Below, in pieces: positions 22,901-32,891 of a DNA stretch of 64,000 nucleotides (position 1 is its first letter; every line of letters begins with the position of its first letter). The stretch is from NCBI RefSeq assembly GCF_000003195.3, contig NC_012872.2, positions 992,001-1,056,000 on the forward strand, read 5' to 3'. Made by a program: the position numbers and the translations under genes. The DNA comes from Sorghum bicolor (lineage: Eukaryota; Streptophyta; Magnoliopsida; Poales; Poaceae). The notes beneath the pieces are model-generated. The model had not been told where the DNA came from and made no database searches. It saw only the letters and a list, made by a program, of their open reading frames with translations.

Positions 22901-23168
22901 AGTTAGGGTTTACAACTGACTACTGGGCCAAAAACATCACGCCAATGCGAATTTGTATATAGCGACGGACGATCCAACTCAATTACGTATATATAGCGAC
23001 GGATGATGCAACGCAAAAATAAAATATTTATAGCAACGGACCATCGATCGATGTATTAAAATTTAGCAACGGATGATCCAAAGAGCACCTTTAGCAACGG
23101 TTCGTTCAACGCTAATTTTTATCTTTACCAACGGAGGTCTGATGCTATTTTAGTGTTGTGGTGTAGTG
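19915..23168. mobile_element. Non-autonomous CACTA (En/Spm) transposon, complete
   Basis: 3,254 bp. The left end is CACTACACCACAA and the right end TTGTGGTGTAGTG, 13-bp perfect inverted repeats starting with the CACTA signature. The 3-bp target duplication TTA is exact (19912-19914, 23169-23171). Subterminal regions (about 19935-20180 and 22960-23145) carry many copies of (t)agcaacggac / tagcgacggac in opposite orientation at the two ends, as expected for CACTA transposase-binding repeats. No TNPD-like or TNPA-like transposase was recognised, so it depends on a partner element. The interior has a GC-rich block (about 22430-22880) and AT-rich DNA. Confidence 0.92.
20668..22880 (-). other. Possible spliced cargo transcript inside the CACTA element
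   Basis: I recognise no protein here. Reading the minus strand, a GC-rich first-exon-like block (about 22880-22426) ends at a good donor, CCAG|GTGCGT (donor 22425-22424). Far downstream, ctcttgcag at 20857 is a good acceptor, followed by an open frame to a stop at 20668 with the motifs LEQYDRREQLKKSG and FDASSYFFLAGDKDQYAAS. Another acceptor-like ttgtcag followed by exon-like sequence lies near 21131. A 112-aa frame (22790-22452) in the GC block is Arg/Pro-rich and may be compositional. A captured host promoter and exon, or a decayed element gene, would both fit. Confidence 0.3.
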
Positions 23169-23623
23169 TTATGCCACTGTATATACGTACCTAGCACCAG
23201 GCAAGACACTCACCGAGAGTAAAATTGCCCACTGCCTTAACACAATGAAAAATGTAACACTTGAAATATAGAAGTTTTCTAGTATATATCTAGCCCATAC
23301 AAATGTCTACTAATGATTGTTCTATATATCAATTGATCCACTTAGTAGCAGGGCGTGTGTGTATTATTTACGTACTTGCTACTCGCTAGAAAGAGACATC
23401 CAATTCCACTCTCATCCGGCGAGCAAGGTAAGGGCAAAATTTACTTTTCTCAAGGTGGTGTGAAAGTAGTTTTTTATCCTTGAGGACACATGCTCTTCTA
23501 TCGTGCACCATTTGATGTGCATTAGGATGCATGCATATCTTTTTTTTTGCGAGCAAGGATGCATGCATATCAGGAGAGAGAGAGAATACGATGTGCGCAC
23601 AAGAAGGCAGTTTTTTTTCTCTT

Positions 23624-23777
23624 AAGGGCACATGGCCTCACTCTCCCACATATTGGATTCGCTTTAAAAAGTGTACAAATTAAACACACATCATTTGGCG
23701 AAACTGCATTGAGATGTGTGTTTGCACACTTATTAAAGCGAATCTAATAAATATGAGAGTGAAGGCATGTGCCCTTA
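23624..23777. repeat. Imperfect foldback repeat
   Basis: Arms aagggcacatggcctcactc ... ggattcgctttaa (left) and ttaaagcgaatc ... gagtgaaggcatgtgccctt (right) are reverse complements with a few mismatches around a short loop near 23690-23703. Outside it, the phrase ggcaaaatttac, then tttctcaaggtgg, occurs both at about 23433 and at about 23840, so a larger repeated unit surrounds the foldback. Non-coding; family not recognised. Confidence 0.6.
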
Positions 23778-24320
23778 AGGACAAAATAAACTTTACCGTG
23801 CACACATTCTTACAGATCGAGAGAGGATGTGCCCTGAAAGGCAAAATTTACTTTCTCAAGGTGGCACAACCAAACTTCCCCTAAATAACTATTGCTTATG
23901 AACTATATAATTATGAATGATTAAATTGGGCTAGTTCCATGTATTATTGGTTTTGGAGGATTGAATTGGCTCAACGATTGTTAGAGACATACCGTCATGG
24001 AAGAAATCACAAGTTGGCTTATTCATAATGTGATGTGATTTGCACTATTACTGAAAAAAGATTCATCATTCATCTCATATATGTGCAGATATTGAGATAT
24101 GCAGGATCGCCTCCGTTTCCTTATCGTTTATAAAACCTTAAAGTCGCACTCTGCATTTCTCACGCCTGCATAATTTATATTCGAAAAAAATTTGAACACT
24201 GCTGTCCTTTTCGCGCGCCTCCAATGGACTGCATGAAATAAGCCCTAGCATCATTGGAGTGCCCAGACAGTGTAGGTGAGTGCATACGTGGCACCAGCAC
24301 AAAGCCTAGCTCGATCGCTC
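23778..24320. other. Intergenic DNA upstream of the first KPHMT copy
   Basis: AT-rich, no gene supported. It shows no obvious similarity to the DNA directly upstream of the second and third KPHMT copies. Confidence 0.4.
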
Positions 24321-24337
24321 CTATATATACACACGTG
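24321..24337 (+). promoter_or_regulatory. TATA box and G-box of the first KPHMT copy
   Basis: ctatatatac at 24321-24330 is a good TATA box about 100 bp before the start codon, and CACGTG (G-box, bZIP/bHLH core) lies at 24332-24337. Placing the G-box directly after the TATA box is unusual, so it may not act as a classical upstream element. Confidence 0.45.
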
Positions 24338-24426
24338 CCGTCTATAACTGCACTCCCACCTCCGAGGTACACGGGCAATCCGATCTCAAAGCGAGGTAGT
24401 GTCGGCTGCCAGTGCAGCTAGGCGCC

Positions 24427-25733
24427 ATGGAACACGCCGCTCTTGCACGGGTCACTCATCGCCAACCGGCGGCACACGGGCAGGCGAGGGCCGCCGCCGC
24501 CAGGACATGGCCACGGCTGCAGACGGCGTTCCGGCACCTGAGCTCATGGCGGCTGCTGAGCAGCGCCCCGGAGACGACGACGGCCGTCTATGGCGGCGGC
24601 GCAAAGGCAAGGCCGCCACAGGATCATCAGCCGGCGGCGGCGCGGCGCGTGACGCTGGCGACGCTGCGCGGGAAGCACCGTCGCGGGGAGCCCATCAGCA
24701 TGGTGACCGCGTACGACTACTCGTCGGCGGTCCACGTGGACTCCGCGGGCGTGGACCTCATCCTCGTGGGCGACTCTGCCGCGATGGTCGCGCACGGCCA
24801 CGACAACACCCTCCCCATCTCCCTCGACCTCATGCTCCAACACTGCCGCGCCGTCGTCCGCGGCGCGCCGAGGCCGCTCGTCGTCGGCGACCTCCCGTTC
24901 GGGTCCTACGAGTCCTCACCCGCACAGGCCGTGGAATCGGCGGTGAGGCTGATGAAAGAAGGCGGAGTGGACGCGGTGAAGATGGAAGGAGGCACGGCGT
25001 CGAGGGTGAGCGCGGCGAAGGCGATCGTGGACGCCGGCATAGCCGTGATGGGGCACGTCGGCCTCACTCCGCAGGCCATCAGCGTGCTCGGCGGCTTCCG
25101 GGCGCAGGGGAAGACGGTCGACGGCGCTCTCAAGGTCGTGGAGGCGGCGCTCGCGCTGCAGGACGCTGGCTGCTTCGCGGTCGTCCTTGAGTGCGTGCCC
25201 GCTCCGGTGGCAGCCGCCGCCACGGCGGCGCTGCAGATCCCAACCATCGGCATCGGAGCTGGGCCCTTGTGCAGTGGCCAGGTGACGTTAGCGGCTACTA
25301 CTATCACACATTCACACATCACACATGCATGACTGTTCTGTGTTCATCATGTCAGCTGGTTCATTGCATGCAGGTTCTAGTGTACCATGACTTGCTAGGG
25401 ATGTTCCAGAGCCCAGACCACTCGAAGGTGACGCCCAAGTTCTGCAAGCAGTTTGGGGACGTCGGCGCCGTCATCGGCAAGGCGCTCGCGGAGTACAGGG
25501 AGCAGGTGGAGGCTCGGGCTTTCCCGGACGCTGAGCACACGCCCTACAAGATATCATCCGCGGACGTCGATGTCTTCGCGGACGCGCTGCGAAACATCGG
25601 CTTCGATGGAGCTGCAGCAGCTGCCGCCGCCGCTGCCGGAAAAAAGGAGAAAATAGTAGGCAATGGAAAGCCACAGGATGGGGATAACATCAATAATGGC
25701 ATCTTGAGCGGTAGCGCAGGTGCTGCAGTTTAA
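24427..25733 (+). CDS. KPHMT: Ketopantoate hydroxymethyltransferase, copy 1 (two exons)
   Basis: 3-methyl-2-oxobutanoate hydroxymethyltransferase (PanB): transfers a one-carbon unit from methylene-tetrahydrofolate to ketoisovalerate to make ketopantoate for pantothenate and CoA; mitochondrial in plants. Exons 24427-25281 and 25374-25733, one GT-AG intron, 404 aa. Metal and catalytic residues expected from E. coli PanB are present: Asp in LVGDS (about 116), Asp in GDLPFG (155), Glu in KMEGG (187), Glu in LECVP (255). GHVGLTPQ and IGIGAG are intact. The N-terminus is 32 residues longer than in copies 2 and 3, Arg/Ala-rich and unlike theirs. The C-terminus has an Ala run and a tail absent from copy 3. 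The exon 1 sequence runs through two intron positions of copy 3 without interruption, and exon 2 through a third. A GTG at 24412 is in frame, but ATG 24427 is the plausible start. Confidence 0.92.
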
Positions 25734-26746
25734 TGGCGGGGCATGTGTGCTCCCGTAGTTCTTAAATAAATTAATTAATTCTTATTCCTAAAGCGCAGGG
25801 CACAGTCCTGTGTGCGGACAGGGTATGGAACTTTTTTTTGTTATTTACGTGAGAGGTCTCCTTAAGCATAAAGTTTCGGGGCTGTCTAGCCGTCCGAGGA
25901 TCCAAGGTTTTTGAATTTATGAAAATAGGATTAAGAATTACTCCTATATGGCACTAAATTTGTATCGTTTGATACATCATAAAATATATTTGATTATAAT
26001 AGTTGTTGGTGAAATCGGTGCCACACATCAAAGAAGAAATTCTGGTGGAGATAAACTCTATCATTGTCTATAAAAACCTTATCCACCAATAAATCTATAT
26101 TTCTTATTTCCAAGTCCAACCTGCTGCCTTATAAAGTTTTTTTTCCTGAAAGACGGCACGAACTTTGCTGTATTTTTATTGGATGAGGAAAAGAGAAAAC
26201 AAACATATAATTACATAGAAATTGCAAAGGGAAGTAAGCTCTCGGCTACTTATGGCACGCAGTCCATCAACTATGAAAGCTGCTCAACTGAACTAGCAAA
26301 AACAGCGACAGGGACCAAATTAGAACATGCCAACGAATTTACTCATTAACGACGATAGGTCTTAGTGCCATTTGGTATTGTTGAATATCATTCTACAAGC
26401 GCTACTTGGATCGGTAGTAGATATCTTTGTTGGAACATTTTTCTATTACATTCCTTCTAAACATTACAACAGAAATAGATCATCACACCATCTATTCTTT
26501 TATGTTGCCTTTTGTCAAATTTACTCGGCATTTGCTGCCTTGTAAAGTTGTAAACAACCTACCGCCTCCGCCCTATAATACAGTGCATTATAAAAAAATT
26601 GAAGACAATTTAAGAGAACACTCAAATGATATATGTATTCATAGATTATTCTAATTATACAATTTCTTTTCAAATCATAGCTTCCTTTTTAACAAATCTT
26701 GCCAAATCGAATCATACTCGTTATGCAAGATGCATTATATTTCAAT
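25734..26746. other. Duplicated KPHMT downstream DNA (copy 1 side)
   Basis: No gene. Pieces match the region after copy 2 in the same order: taatggcggg at the stop, ttctta/gaataaat, gatacatcat, caaagaag, ccaataaatct and tttccaagtccaa. This shows that the duplication included downstream DNA and not only the coding region. Confidence 0.6.
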
Positions 26747-26915
26747 CAGTGGCGGAGCCACCGCCCGGCCACCCCGGGCAGCCGTCCGGGCTCACTGTCA
26801 AAGTTCAAAAAGGAAAATATCTTGCTGTCAAATTAGAATTCTATAAATTTCTAGCTAAATATTTTTGTATAATAAAAACTGCTCGAGCTCCAAAATTTTT
26901 TTGGCTCCGCTAATG
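26747..26915. repeat. Short element with CAGTGGCGGAGCCA end
   Basis: Left end cagtggcggagccaccgcc and right end ttggctccgctaatg are imperfect inverted repeats enclosing about 140 bp. Similar ends bound the larger element at 17995-18629. Non-coding. Confidence 0.5.
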
Positions 26916-26991
26916 ATTACAATACAAATTTTAGAAGTTATAATGCAATTTATTTCAGGACACAGGGAGTACTCATTATTTGATTACTCCC

Positions 26992-27310
26992 TAGCTTTGT
27001 CCTAAAATGTAAGGTGTATAAGCAATTTTAGGATGAAATAAGGTCTTTGTCAAAATGTTAACTTGCCTCCTCACTAATTTGTTATGGTTGTCAACTTGAT
27101 TAATTTTTAGTGACACGTAGTTTGAAAAAACATGCATGGTGCAATTATTTATTTTGGAATCATCGTCATTTTGGGCAAGGTGGTACTTAAAACGCATGCA
27201 TAGATGTGGTTTAAAAGGTACGCATGCATGGATGGGGTTGAGCAATCCAAGATACCTTATAATTTGGGATGAATTTTGAACTTTTGATACCTTGTATATT
27301 AGGATACAGG
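26992..27310. repeat. Stowaway-like element shared by the KPHMT duplication (copy 1 side)
   Basis: Begins ctagctttgtcctaaaatgt and ends near ccttgtatattaggatac, with interior words gtataagcaattttagga, aaaggta(c/t)gca and aatttgggatgaattttg. The same element, with the same interior order, lies after copy 2 at 30567-30905. The element was therefore present before the duplication. Confidence 0.65.
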
Positions 27311-28257
27311 ATTATCTGTACTATCCTCGATAACCCGGTATCAGTCACATTTCGCACATACTCCCTCCATACCTGGAAGGCTCTAAAAAAAAGTCGCATA
27401 GGACAATGACACGGTCTCTAAACCCTAATTTTGACTCTTTATTTTTATAAAAATATTTTAAAAAAGTGGTATATATATATTTTTATAAAAAAAATTTAAG
27501 AAAAATCTATTCACATGGTTTTGATATTTCCAAACTCTACAACTCTAATCGTCCCCGCTGCAGAGTAGAAGTTGCATGCGTTTCTTGGGTGAGGAGAACT
27601 GTGGCATAAGTTTGGCTAGGTCACTTGCAATCTGTTTGGGAGATTGGATACAATGTATCTTCTCAACTTTGTGATTAAGAACATTGTATGGCGACAGTTC
27701 AGAAACTATACATCATTTTTGTGATATCTTTGCACTATAGTATTCCTTGCAAATAAATATATTATAAATAAGTTCTCATTTGCATATGTCTTACATGCTT
27801 AGTATGAGTTTCAACAAAAACAAAGATCCACGTTGACTAAGGCTCTGTTTGGCATAGCTCCACTTCACTAATGAAGTATTTTTTTTAGCTTCAACTCCAT
27901 AAACAACTATATCGTGGAGCTGAAGCCGTTTTGGTAAATCGTTTGACAAAATAGCTCCACATATAAAGTTTTTTAAAATATGCTCACGATACCATGTAGA
28001 TGAGGTGAAGCTGGAGACCCGTACGTATATTAAAGTCGTGTGTTCAAGGAAATTCGTCTTGCTCTACAACATCCAAAATTTGTCTACTGTAATCAAATTT
28101 AGGTCAATATAAGAACACACATCATACGCGCAAGGCCCAACCAAACACCTTCCGAATTCCAAGCACTCCCCGTCCCCGTCGCTCCCCACCCACACCCACA
28201 CCAAGAACTCCTCCCTCCCCGCGTGCGCGCGCCGCCGCCACTTCGCAACAACACACG
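27311..28257. other. Intergenic DNA and copy 2 upstream region
   Basis: No gene. Near 27839 ggctctgtttggcatagctcc resembles a Tourist-type end without a clear partner. From about 28055 (caacatccaaaatttgtcta, later aaccaaacaccttcc) the sequence matches the upstream region of the third KPHMT copy near 32380 and 32808, so the promoter was duplicated too. Confidence 0.5.
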
Positions 28258-29540
28258 ATGCGGCGAACCCTCCTCCTCGCATGGCCGGTGGCGCGCCGGC
28301 GGCTGCTGAGCAACTTGCCGGATTCCACCGTCTACTGGGGGCCGCGACCGCATCCGCAGGAGTCGGCGGCGGCGGCGCGGCGCGTGACGCTGGCGACGCT
28401 GCGCGGGAAGCACCGGCGCGGGGAGCCCATCAGCATGGTGACCGCGTACGACTACTCGTCGGCGGTCCACCTGGACTCCGCGGGGGTGGACGTCGTCCTC
28501 GTGGGCGACTCCGCCGCGATGACCGCGCACGGCCACGACAACACCCTCCCCATCTCCCTCGACCTCATGCTCCAGCATTGCCGCGCCGTCGTGCGCGGCG
28601 CTGCCAGGCCGCTCGTCGTCGGCGACCTGCCCTTCGGCTCCTACGAGTCCTCGCCCGCACAAGTACGTTACCTGATCGATCGATGACCCATGCACACTAT
28701 TCCAACGCAAGATGCACGTCTTCTGATGAAACCGTACGTATCCATCATTTTTCATGTACATATAGGCTGTGGAATCGGCGGTGAGGCTGATGAAAGAAGG
28801 CGTAGTGGACGCGGTGAAGATGGAAGGAGGCGCGGCGTCGAGAGTGGGCGCGGCGAGGGCGATCGTGGACGCCGGGATAGCCGTGATGGGGCACGTCGGC
28901 CTTACTCCGCAGACCATCAGCGTGCTCGGCGGCTTCCGGGCGCAGGGGAAGACGGTCGACGGCGCTCTCAAGGTCGTAGAGGCGGCGCTCGCGCTGCAGG
29001 ACGCCGGGTGCTTCGCGGTCGTCCTCGAGTGCGTGCCCGCTCCGGTGGCAGCAGCTGCCACTGCAGCACTGCAAATCCCCACCATCGGCGTCGGGGCTGG
29101 ACCCTTGTGCAGTGGCCAGGTGAGGTCAACCTAGCTACACTCTCATGTACTGTAATCAACTGGCCTGTTCACTGATTCATGTGCAGGCTCTAGTCTACGC
29201 CGACTTGGTGGGGATGTTCCAGAGCCCAGAACACTCGAAGGTGACGCCCAAGTTCTGCAAGCAGTTTGGCGACGTCGGCGCCGCCATCGGCAAGGCGCTC
29301 GCCGAGTACAAGCAGCAGGTGGAGGATCGGGCTTTCCCGGACGCTGACCATACGCCCTACAAGATATCTTCCGTGGACGTGGATGCCTTCACGGATGCGC
29401 TGCGGAAGATCGGCTTCGATGGGGCTGCGGCAGCCGCCGCTGCCGCTGCCGCAAAAACAGAGGAAATAGTTGGCGATGGAAAGCCACAGGATGGGGACGT
29501 CAGCAATGGCATCTTGAGCCATGCGGGTGCTGCAGTTTAA
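28258..29540 (+). CDS. KPHMT: Ketopantoate hydroxymethyltransferase, copy 2 (three exons)
   Basis: Same enzyme and pathway as copy 1. Exons 28258-28662, 28766-29119 and 29187-29540, GT-AG junctions, all phase 0, 370 aa. The N-terminus [19 protein letters not shown] is a short Arg-rich, probably mitochondrial, presequence like that of copy 3. Expected active-site residues are present: Asp in LVGDS (84), Asp in GDLPFG (123), Glu in KMEGG (155), Glu in LECVP (223). It shares with copy 1, against copy 3, YDYSSA for YDYPSA, GHDNT for GHDTT, GFRAQG for GFRPQG and the tail KPQDGD...NGILS. After QA at exon 3 it has YADLVG in place of YHDLLG. It retains intron 1 and the CSGQ intron but lacks the two other introns of copy 3. 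A foldback transposon sits 46 bp after the stop. Confidence 0.92.
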
Positions 29541-29586
29541 TGGCGGGCTTATAACATGTAGTACTCATGTTCTTGAATAAATCAAT

Positions 29587-30122
29587 GAGTAAAATACACT
29601 GGCGGCCCTTTAACTTGTCAGCCTGTGCCACTTTGGTCAATGAACTTGCAAACCCGAAAAAGTGACCCCTGAACTTGTCCGTCTGTGTCACTTTGGTCTA
29701 TGAACTTGCAAACGCGAAAAAGTGCCCCCTAAACTTGTCGACCGGTGCCACCTTGGTCCATGAACACGCAAATACAAAAATAACACCAGCTGCATGGCAC
29801 TGTTGTGCCACGTGGCCCCCTCTGGTAGGCCATGCATGACACTGTTTATGTGTTGACATCAGCTGGGTGTCATGCATGGCATACCAGAGGCGGCCACGTG
29901 GCAGAACAGTGCCATGCAGCTGGTGTTATTTTCGTATTTGCATGTTCATGGACCAATGTGACACAGGTCGACAAGTTTAGGGGGCACTTTTTCGCGTTTG
30001 CAAGTTCATGGACCAAAGTGGCACAGGCGGACAAGTTCAGGGGTCATTTTTTCGGGTTTGCAAGTTCATGGACCAAAGTGGCACACGCTGACAAGTTAAA
30101 GGGCCGCCAGTGTATTTTACTC
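29587..30122. mobile_element. Mutator-like foldback MITE with 9-bp target duplication
   Basis: 536 bp, almost entirely two long inverted arms of about 250 bp around a short centre near 29840-29870. The ends are GAGTAAAATACACTGGCGGC and its complement. The 9-bp direct repeat TAAATCAAT lies at 29578-29586 and 30123-30131, the length expected for Mutator-like elements. The arms contain internal tandem units (cc(t/c)...aacttgtc...ccactttggtc...atgaacttgcaaa) about 65 bp long, three or four per arm. No coding capacity. It splits sequence that is continuous after copy 1. Confidence 0.9.
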
Positions 30123-30566
30123 TAAATCAATTCTTAAAGTTGGTTAAGTAAAACAAAATTAATCAAATTTATAGAAAATAGGGCAAAGAATTGTGAAAAT
30201 TAATATCATCAGATACATCATGAAACATATTTGTTATAATGTATACTCATATGGTGTCTGGTGTCATAAATGTTTATGTCTTTATTTCTATAAATTTAGC
30301 CAACCAATGGAAAATTGATCAGGCATAATTTTAAGAATTGATTTATTCAGTGACGAAGAGAGCAAAATACTTTGAGACTACCCAAACTGATTTGGACATG
30401 AGAAATATGATAATAGTTAGTTATTGGTGTAAATCTTGGCCACGCACCAAAGAAGGATGTTGGCGATATAATTCTGTCGCCATCTATAAACCTTATACAC
30501 CGATAAATCTTTTTTCCAAGTCCAAAACTACTACTACCTTGTAAACATCCAACTCAATTTGGCTAC

Positions 30567-30905
30567 TTCCTCCGTCCTAAAATATGAGGTGTCCTAAAAT
30601 ATAAGGTGCGTAAGCAATTTTAGGATCAAATAAGGTGTTGGTCGGTCAAGATGCTAACTTGTCCCTCATTAATTAGTTAGTTTGGTTGTCAAATTGATTC
30701 ATTTTTAGTGAGTTTAAAAAAGCATGCATGTTATTGATTTTGGCTACCAATCATCATCATGTTGGGAAAGGTGGTGCATAAAAAGGCATGCATGGATGTG
30801 CTTTAAAAGGTATGCACCCATAGATGGAGTTAAACAATTGAGGAAATCTTATAATTTGGGCAAATTTTGAACTTTTGATGCCTTGTGTTTTAGGATCAAG
30901 TATTT
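30567..30905. repeat. Stowaway-like element shared by the KPHMT duplication (copy 2 side)
   Basis: Starts tacttcctccgtcctaaaat and ends tgccttgtgttttaggatc. Its order of interior words matches the element at 26992-27310. It is separated from the copy 2 stop by the foldback element and about 440 bp of duplicated DNA. Confidence 0.65.
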
Positions 30906-32891
30906 ATTCGTACTATCCTCCTTTTAACGACATGACATTAATCACACATCACACCTTCCAATTTTACATCTACATCACATTGTCTCCATAACCCAACCTC
31001 TCTTTCACTCTATTTACCAAATGAGACAACAAAAGGGAATTACTGAAAAAGCAAACACATCCTCGACCATGTTCTGAAAATTTACACTATAATATTTGGT
31101 CCTCAAGGCATTAGCCCAATAATGCAATCTCACTGGCTAAGGCCCCTTTTGGTGGGGCTCTCTCTGGGGCTCTGGCTCTAGAAGCCTTGGCAGACACGCT
31201 CGAATTTATCTATTTACATGCATACAAAATAATATAGGCAACACACTATCTATATTTTATTAAAAACAAACATTTTTAAAATCACAATTTTCTCTTTGAT
31301 TGTTATATACAAAAAGTCCATAAAATGCCCATTCTAAAACAATTGTCATATGCACAATAAATTACCCCAACTTCCATATATTATTCCTTTTAATTATTTA
31401 CCATATAACATGTAGTTACATATAACAAAGAAGGCAATAAAACAAATGCGTGAAGAATAAAGTGGTTTAGCATTGTACAATCCCAACATTAATCTATATG
31501 TTACACATGAGAGGGTGGGGACTCAATATGCCAATTACATAATATGAAATCTACCCAACTCCTCGAACCTAGGGTTTGACCCATATATAACCAATCCGTA
31601 CAAAAAGGCTAAAATAGATGAAATGGAAGATAAAAGAGGATTGCCTAAGGAAGTGATCCTAGGCAAAACCTAGGCTCATATTGGCTGGTTTTTGGGACCT
31701 TGAGTTAACGGGGGAGAGAGAAGGTGAGTGATGCCAAAAGCACGAAGAGGTGAGGTGAGGAAGGAGAGAACATTGAGCTAAAGTTTGTAGTCCTCGCCAT
31801 TGAGTTAGGCAACTTTTTTTTGCGACGAAAGAGAGTTAGGCAACATTGATGTCTGTGTCCTAGTATTAGTGTGTACATGTGAAGTCTCAAAAAGTCGTAT
31901 CCAAGTTGTAGTTGATGTGGCAGGGCTCGGTACAGTCCACCACTAAATTGAGCCACACACCGCAGTATTGCATCGTGACACACCATGATTTAGGATCATT
32001 TTTGCAAAGATTTTAGGGTCTCTTTACAAAATAAAGTTTTTTTTTATAAAAAAGAGCTACATATAAAAAAAGCACACCACATAATTATAGGGAAAGGGAA
32101 TTTTTTAGCCTAAAATAAAACTGAAATTTCTAGGATGTAAACGTTGCCAATCATCATCAATAAATTTCCTACATTTCCCTAAAAGAACTAGTCCTCAAGG
32201 CGAGACATGACAAAATTTTGACATTAAGCCCTTGATTTTCATAAAATTGGTCAGCATAGGCCAAACCAATATTGGTCGTGCCCGTAGAAGAAGTTACTGG
32301 CGTTTCTTGGTGAGGAAAATTGTGGTATATAACATAACGCAATTTTTGAGTCGTGTTTAAAGAATTCTGGCTTAGCTCGACAACATCCAAACTTTGTCTA
32401 CTGTAATCAAAAAAACTTTGGTCAACGAGAGAAGTGTTGTAAATAGCGGGATTCAGCCCCTGCTATAGCGGGATTTAGCGTTTTAGAGGGTCCGACGCTT
32501 GACGCTAGGCATTTAGCGGGATTCAGCCCCTGCTGTTGTCAAATCTGCGTGGGCTTCCATTTCCCTTTGGCCCATATCACGCGCAGGCAGGCAGGCCCAA
32601 AGCAACACTGCCCCGATCCATTCTCTGATTCCTCTCAGTGCCGGCGGCGGCGGTGGCTGGTGTTGCTCCTGCCAGGATGCGACCGGCGGCAGCTTGTGCG
32701 TGGCTGCGAGGGGCGGCGGCTGTTGTTGCTGGTAGCGAATTTTACGTTGGCTGCGAGGGGCGGCGCCCGCTATTTGACTTGACACCTACGAGTATATACA
32801 TATTGCAACCAAACACCTTCCAAATTCCAAACGCTCGTCGCTCCCCCACACCAACCGCGCGCCGCCGCTTCGCAACAAGAGACACGACACG
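30906..32891. other. Intergenic DNA between KPHMT copies 2 and 3
   Basis: No supported gene. Near 32440-32540 the phrase tagcgggattcagcccctgct occurs twice (about 32445 and 32514), part of a tagcgg-type decayed repeat. Positions about 32340-32420 and 32800-32880 match the upstream DNA of copy 2. The GC-rich stretch 32560-32770 contains only compositional open frames. Confidence 0.5.

Noticed and set aside
24399..25190. A 263-residue Arg/Gly-rich open frame over KPHMT copy 1 exon 1
   Set aside because: Out-of-frame shadow of the KPHMT frame. The same type of shadow appears over copies 2 and 3.
28099..29085. A 328-residue minus-strand open frame antisense to KPHMT copy 2
   Set aside because: Antisense to conserved exons and crossing an intron; it has counterparts antisense to copies 1 and 3 caused by the same codon bias.
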